From: Flavobacterium sp.
Lineage (GTDB): Bacteria > Bacteroidota > Bacteroidia > Flavobacteriales > Flavobacteriaceae
Length of the DNA stretch: 64,000 nucleotides
Direction of reading: 5' to 3'
NCBI RefSeq assembly: GCF_013823965.1
Contig: NZ_PNNA01000108.1
Coordinates: forward strand, 1-64,000
Positions 61,832-64,000 of the stretch are shown in pieces. The position numbers and the translations under genes were made by a program. The notes below the pieces were generated by a model that saw nothing but the letters and a program-made list of their open reading frames with translations, ran no database searches and was not told the origin of the DNA. Every line of letters begins with the position of its first letter. Within the stretch, counting starts at the first letter, position 1.

Positions 61832-61879
61832 ATCTCCCAAAATCCATACTTTTTCTATAAGGTTTTCGGAGATTTTTTA
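61832..61879 (+). terminator. Terminator after DUF5916 copy 2
   Basis: Imperfect stem: ATCTCC (61832-61837) with GGAGAT (61868-61873), then AAAA with TTTT across a one-base mismatch; followed by a T run to 61878. Confidence 0.6.
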
Positions 61880-61994
61880 TTGCATTTATTGTATAAAAAC
61901 ACACATTTTACAACACATTTTAAAGTATTTGTTGCACTTCTCTTTTTTATATACAATAGTAGTTTTGACGTACTTATATTTTTTTGGAAAGCTT

Positions 61995-62002
61995 TATCTT
62001 TG
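61995..62002 (+). promoter_or_regulatory. Putative -7 element TATCTTTG for gpmI
   Basis: Exact TAnnTTTG match, 17 bases before the gpmI ATG. Confidence 0.5.
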
Positions 62003-62019
62003 TATAAAAATTTAGCACA

Positions 62020-63537
62020 ATGAACAAAAAAGTAATCCTCATGATTCTGGACGGTTGGGGAAAATCTCCAGACCCAAAAGTTTCAGCAATTGACAATGCC
62101 GATATTCCATTCATCAATAGTTTATATACAAAATACCCAAGCGCGCAGCTTCGAACCGATGGTTTAAACGTTGGCTTGCCAGAAGGACAAATGGGAAATT
62201 CCGAAGTGGGACACATGAACCTTGGCGCAGGAAGAATTATTTACCAAGATTTAGCCAAAATAAATCTTGCCGTAGAAAATAAATCGTTGAACAACGAACC
62301 AGTTTTGGTTGAAGCTTTTCAATATGCCAAAGACAAAAACGTAAACGTACACTTTCTGGGATTGGTTTCAGACGGTGGCGTGCATTCACACACTTCCCAT
62401 TTAAGAGGTTTGATTGATGCAACGCAAAATTTTGGTTTAGAAAAAGTTTTTGTTCACGCCTTTACTGACGGTCGTGACGTAGACCCAAAATCAGCCAAAA
62501 CTGACATTCAAAATTTAGAAAATTATATTGCAAAAACTACTGCAAAAATCGCTTCGGTTGTCGGAAGATATTATGCAATGGATCGTGACAAACGTTGGGA
62601 AAGAGTAAAAGTGGCTTATGACTTGCTCGTGAACGGAACCGGAACCCATTCAACAAATCCAGTAAAAAGCATAGAAGAAAGTTATGCCAAAGACATTACC
62701 GACGAATTTATAGATCCAATTGTTGTTGTTGATGCAAACAACCAACCATTGGCCACAATAAAAGAAAACGACGTCGTGATTTTCTTTAATTTCAGGACCG
62801 ATAGAGGACGTGAATTGACCGAAGCTTTGTCACAACAAGATTTCCACGAGCAAAACATGCACAAGTTGAACTTGTATTATGTTACGCTGACTAATTATGA
62901 CGAAACCTACCAAAACGTGAAAGTGGTTTACAACAAAGACAACATCACGGAAACCCTTGGTGAAGTTTTGGAAAAAGCAGGCAAAAAACAAATCCGAATT
63001 GCCGAAACAGAAAAATATCCACACGTGACATTTTTCTTTTCCGGTGGTAGGGAATTACCATTTGAAGGAGAAAGCCGAATCCTGAAAAACTCTCCAAAAG
63101 TAGCCACTTATGATTTGCAACCCGAAATGAGCGCTTATGAATTAGCCGATGCCTTGGTTCCTGAATTAAACAAAGGCGAAGTGGATTTTGTTTGCCTAAA
63201 TTTTGCCAATGGCGACATGGTGGGACACACCGGAGTGATGGAAGCAGCAATCAAAGCCTGTGAAGCCGTTGACAAATGTGTCGAAAAAGTAATCACCGCG
63301 GCTTTGGCCAATGGTTACACAACCTTGGTAATTGCCGATCACGGAAACTGCGAAACAATGATTAATCCTGACGGAAGTCCAAACACCGCTCATACTACAA
63401 ACCCTGTTCCTTTTATTTTGGTAGACCCAGAATTAAAATCAGTTCACGACGGAGTATTGGGTGATATGGCACCAACCATTTTGGAATTGATGGGAATTGA
63501 AAAACCAGAAGTCATGACCAGACATTCCCTTTTATAA
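62020..63537 (+). CDS. gpmI: 2,3-bisphosphoglycerate-independent phosphoglycerate mutase
   Basis: Mn-dependent glycolytic enzyme that interconverts 3- and 2-phosphoglycerate. The 505-residue alkaline-phosphatase-superfamily protein opens with VILMILDGWGKSP (metal Asp), has the phosphoserine-forming GQMGNSEVGHMNLGAGR (Ser near 62-63), HLRGLIDATQNFGL, FTDGRDVDP, NFRTDRGREL, and the C-terminal metal sites NFANGDMVGHTG and IADHGNCE. Length is standard. A strong bidirectional terminator follows. Confidence 0.97.
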   Translation: MNKKVILMILDGWGKSPDPKVSAIDNADIPFINSLYTKYPSAQLRTDGLNVGLPEGQMGNSEVGHMNLGAGRIIYQDLAKINLAVENKSLNNEPVLVEAFQYAKDKNVNVHFLGLVSDGGVHSHTSHLRGLIDATQNFGLEKVFVHAFTDGRDVDPKSAKTDIQNLENYIAKTTAKIASVVGRYYAMDRDKRWERVKVAYDLLVNGTGTHSTNPVKSIEESYAKDITDEFIDPIVVVDANNQPLATIKENDVVIFFNFRTDRGRELTEALSQQDFHEQNMHKLNLYYVTLTNYDETYQNVKVVYNKDNITETLGEVLEKAGKKQIRIAETEKYPHVTFFFSGGRELPFEGESRILKNSPKVATYDLQPEMSAYELADALVPELNKGEVDFVCLNFANGDMVGHTGVMEAAIKACEAVDKCVEKVITAALANGYTTLVIADHGNCETMINPDGSPNTAHTTNPVPFILVDPELKSVHDGVLGDMAPTILELMGIEKPEVMTRHSLL

Positions 63538-63558
63538 AAGTAAAATACGGAGTTTATG

Positions 63559-63590
63559 AAAAGCGTCCTGCAAATTTGCAGGACGCTTTT
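63559..63590. terminator. Bidirectional terminator between gpmI and CoA-transferase gene
   Basis: Perfect 32-base palindrome, 16-bp arms with a minimal loop in practice, A/T flanks on both sides. It serves both convergent genes; the minus-strand stop codon begins one base later. Confidence 0.88.
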
Positions 63591-64000
63591 TTATTTACAA
63601 TTCATAATCATGTTGTAGTATTCTCTTTCTATTCTTTCCTGATGGTCTGGATGTGCAATTTTCGTCATTTCAACTGAACGTTGTCTTAGAGTTTTACCAT
63701 ACAAATCAGCAATCCCGTTTTCGGTAATAATATATTGAACATGGGAACGGGTTGAAACCACACCAGCACCTTGTCTTAAAAAAGGAACAATTCTACTGTC
63801 GCCATTTTTTGTTACGGAAGGCAATGCAATAATGGCTTTTCCTCCATCACTCAACGAAGCTCCACGGATAAAATCCATTTGACCACCCACACCGGAATAC
63901 ATTCTTGCTCCAATGGAATCAGCGCAAACTTGACCCGTCACATCGACTTCTATGGCGGAATTTATGGCAACCATTTTCGGATTTTTTCGTATTCTGGCCG
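63591..64000 (-). CDS. Acetyl-CoA hydrolase/CoA-transferase family, 3' part (5' end outside window)
   Basis: About 135 C-terminal residues of a family that moves or hydrolyses CoA from acetyl-CoA, succinyl-CoA or 4-hydroxybutyryl-CoA. The frame is open to base 64000, so the N-terminus lies beyond the window. Visible signatures are INSAIEVDVTGQVCADSIG, GVGGQMDFIRGASLSDGGKA (the family's CoA-site region), VSTRSHVQYIITENGIADLYGK and the terminal REYYNMIMNCK. The exact substrate cannot be read from this part. Confidence 0.9.
   Translation of the reverse strand, partial: ARIRKNPKMVAINSAIEVDVTGQVCADSIGARMYSGVGGQMDFIRGASLSDGGKAIIALPSVTKNGDSRIVPFLRQGAGVVSTRSHVQYIITENGIADLYGKTLRQRSVEMTKIAHPDHQERIEREYYNMIMNCK

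Overview
The window is one continuous stretch of an AT-rich Bacteroidota chromosome, almost certainly Flavobacterium or a close flavobacterial relative. The evidence is gene content and order: a division/cell-wall cluster without murF, the gliding genes gldB-gldC next to nadE, a GatB/YqeY gene after ftsZ, and DUF5916 and DUF6702 family proteins. Many genes are preceded by the Bacteroidota-type -7 element TAnnTTTG, and Shine-Dalgarno sites are inconspicuous. No phage, insertion sequence, CRISPR array or rRNA was seen. There are two tRNA genes and about 60 protein genes; the first and last genes are cut by the window edges.

Layout. 1-2.9 kb: 3' end of the primary sigma factor gene, rpe, a CBS-pair protein, tRNA-Arg(UCG) and yqeY. 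3.0-18.9 kb: the complete minus-strand dcw cluster mraZ-rsmH-ftsL-ftsI-murE-mraY-murD-ftsW-murG-murC-ftsQ-ftsA-ftsZ, with overlapping or closely spaced genes and a putative tandem MraZ operator in front. 19.2-25.6 kb: a hydrolase, engB, gldC, gldB, nadE, a LuxR-type regulator and dnaG. 25.9-34.7 kb: a signalling block with a soluble multi-PAS kinase plus CheY-like receiver, an AraC-type receiver regulator, a second PAS kinase and a receiver-ATPase whose phosphoacceptor histidine appears to be lost. 34.9-40.2 kb: phenylalanine/tyrosine catabolism (hppD, phenylalanine hydroxylase, hmgA) followed by an amino-acid dehydrogenase.

40.3-42.6 kb: an ECF sigma factor, a probable anti-sigma factor and an outer-membrane protein in one operon. 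42.8-47.7 kb: a polyprenyl synthase, rlmN, a RelE/ParE-type toxin-antitoxin pair fused by operon structure to an O-methyltransferase, a YwqK-like protein, a PAP2 phosphatase and a TatA-like protein. 47.7-52.8 kb: a minus-strand operon of three tandem CarboxypepD_reg-like exported paralogues, a DUF6702 protein and an M1 metallopeptidase. 53-56.7 kb: peptidase E, tRNA-Gly(UCC), a GNAT enzyme and two convergent L,D-transpeptidases. 56.8-61.8 kb: two tandem DUF5916 outer-membrane proteins. 62-64 kb: gpmI and the 3' part of an acetyl-CoA hydrolase/CoA-transferase gene.

Most of the window is core chromosome. The least explained parts are the triplicated CarboxypepD_reg operon, the degenerate-H-box receiver/ATPase in the signalling block, the small element that appears to interrupt the terminator after the sigma factor gene, and the 10-bp-periodic operator in front of mraZ. 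Functions are read from motifs, length and neighbourhood; no database search was run.
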